Below, piece by piece: positions 42,129-42,437 of a stretch of 42,437 bases of DNA. This DNA comes from GCA-2697345 sp045565015 (GTDB lineage Bacteria; Pseudomonadota; Alphaproteobacteria; Rhodobacterales; Rhodobacteraceae): positions 1 to 42,437 of the forward strand of contig JBJLGD010000014.1 in assembly GCA_045565015.1 (NCBI GenBank), in the 5' to 3' direction. The first letter of the stretch is position 1. Every line of letters starts with the position of its first letter. Under the pieces are notes generated by a model. The model was not told the origin of the DNA, did no database searches, and saw only the letters and a list, made by a program, of their open reading frames with translations. Position numbers and translations under genes: made by a program.

Positions 42129-42437
42129 CTAAGAATTCGTTAAAACCATGATGATCGATACAGCTAAAAGAGTGATAGCAAAAACTTCTTTTCTACTGGG
42201 ACGTTCTTTAAAAAAGAAAAACGAAATTCCAAGTGCTATTAGTAGTTCAACTTGACCTAAAGCTCGTACCGGTGCAACTGCGTTAGCGGAAAAAGCATAG
42301 AACCAACAAGCAGTTGTAATTGCGCCGAACACACCAACTAAGTACGCTCTCCGCCACTCTGTAAAACTACGCATTAACTGATCTGGAGCTTTGATCCACA
42401 GCCATATTCCCATGATTACGGATTGGATTAATACAGC
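42129..42437 (-). CDS. EamA/DMT-family transporter, C-terminal part (runs off right edge)
   Basis: The frame is open from the window edge to TAA at 42129 (102 codons visible). Four hydrophobic segments are seen, with TEWRRAYLVGVFGAITTACW, FYAFSANAVAPVRALGQVEL and FFFFKERPSRKEVFAITLLA. The last of these is the typical final half-repeat of 10-TM EamA proteins (glutamate/arginine after helix 9). An internal ATG at 42413 is not a real start because the homologous frame continues into the edge. Substrate unknown. Confidence 0.8.
   Translation of the reverse strand, partial: AVLIQSVIMGIWLWIKAPDQLMRSFTEWRRAYLVGVFGAITTACWFYAFSANAVAPVRALGQVELLIALGISFFFFKERPSRKEVFAITLLAVSIIMVLTNS

Overview
The window is AT-rich (mid-30s % GC by eye), densely coded on both strands, and holds no rRNA, tRNA, insertion sequence, phage gene or CRISPR array that I can recognise. 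No gene-free stretch exceeds 300 bases. The gene families point to an alphaproteobacterium, most likely a streamlined marine Rhodobacterales-type organism. The main indicators are the LysM/Ig-like protein beside a LOG-family gene, a heterotetrameric sarcosine oxidase operon soxBDAG, a Fur/Mur regulator lacking CxxC motifs divergent from sitABCD, membrane PuuD urate hydroxylase, a PreT/PreA/hydantoinase cluster with RutR, and a System I ccm cluster. The taxonomic call is inference from gene content only.

Layout from left to right. 1-2183: the start of a LysM/Ig-like envelope protein with a coding tandem repeat at the window edge, a LOG-family phosphoribohydrolase, and a frameshifted Fe-superoxide dismutase gene. 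2317-7461 (minus): the sarcosine oxidase operon. 7641-8388 (plus): ruvX and a DUF1289 gene. 8411-11554 (minus): mur-aroE-dusA-2OG oxygenase, a tightly packed housekeeping run. 11590-15096: a Fur-like operator and sitABCD for manganese/iron uptake. 15160-18716: urate catabolism as two divergent arms, puuD/uraH and uraD/ureidoglycine aminohydrolase/allA. 18754-25635: periplasmic thiol chemistry and cytochrome c maturation (a ScsC-like and ScsB-like pair, then ccmF-G-H-I on the minus strand, with ccmI broken by two single-base indels). 25819-35590: reductive pyrimidine degradation (RutR regulator, PreT/PreA, dihydropyrimidinase, N-carbamoyl amidohydrolase) with its own NMT1-type ABC importer. 35708-41951: an MFS transporter and a complete Liv-type ABC importer. 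42129-42437: the C-terminal end of an EamA-type exporter.

The accessory genes share a theme of scavenging reduced nitrogen and carbon from small dissolved organics: sarcosine to glycine, urate to glyoxylate plus urea/ammonia, and uracil/thymine to beta-amino acids. Three ABC importers and one MFS carrier sit alongside. PuuD carries a c-type cytochrome domain and so depends on the ccm/thiol system encoded next to it. A RutR orthologue lies inside the pyrimidine cluster, and a perfect 16-bp RutR-like palindrome lies upstream of preT. This supports RutR control of the reductive (PreTA) pathway rather than of a rut operon, of which there is no sign here.

Three single-base indels in short A/T runs (one in sodB, two in ccmI) break otherwise perfectly recognisable genes. 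I think sequencing or assembly error is the likeliest cause, but it must be checked. I found no wholly unknown multi-gene system. The least explained items are the 2OG-oxygenase gene co-encoded with dusA, the palindromes around mur/sitA and upstream of livK, and the substrates of the two ABC importers.
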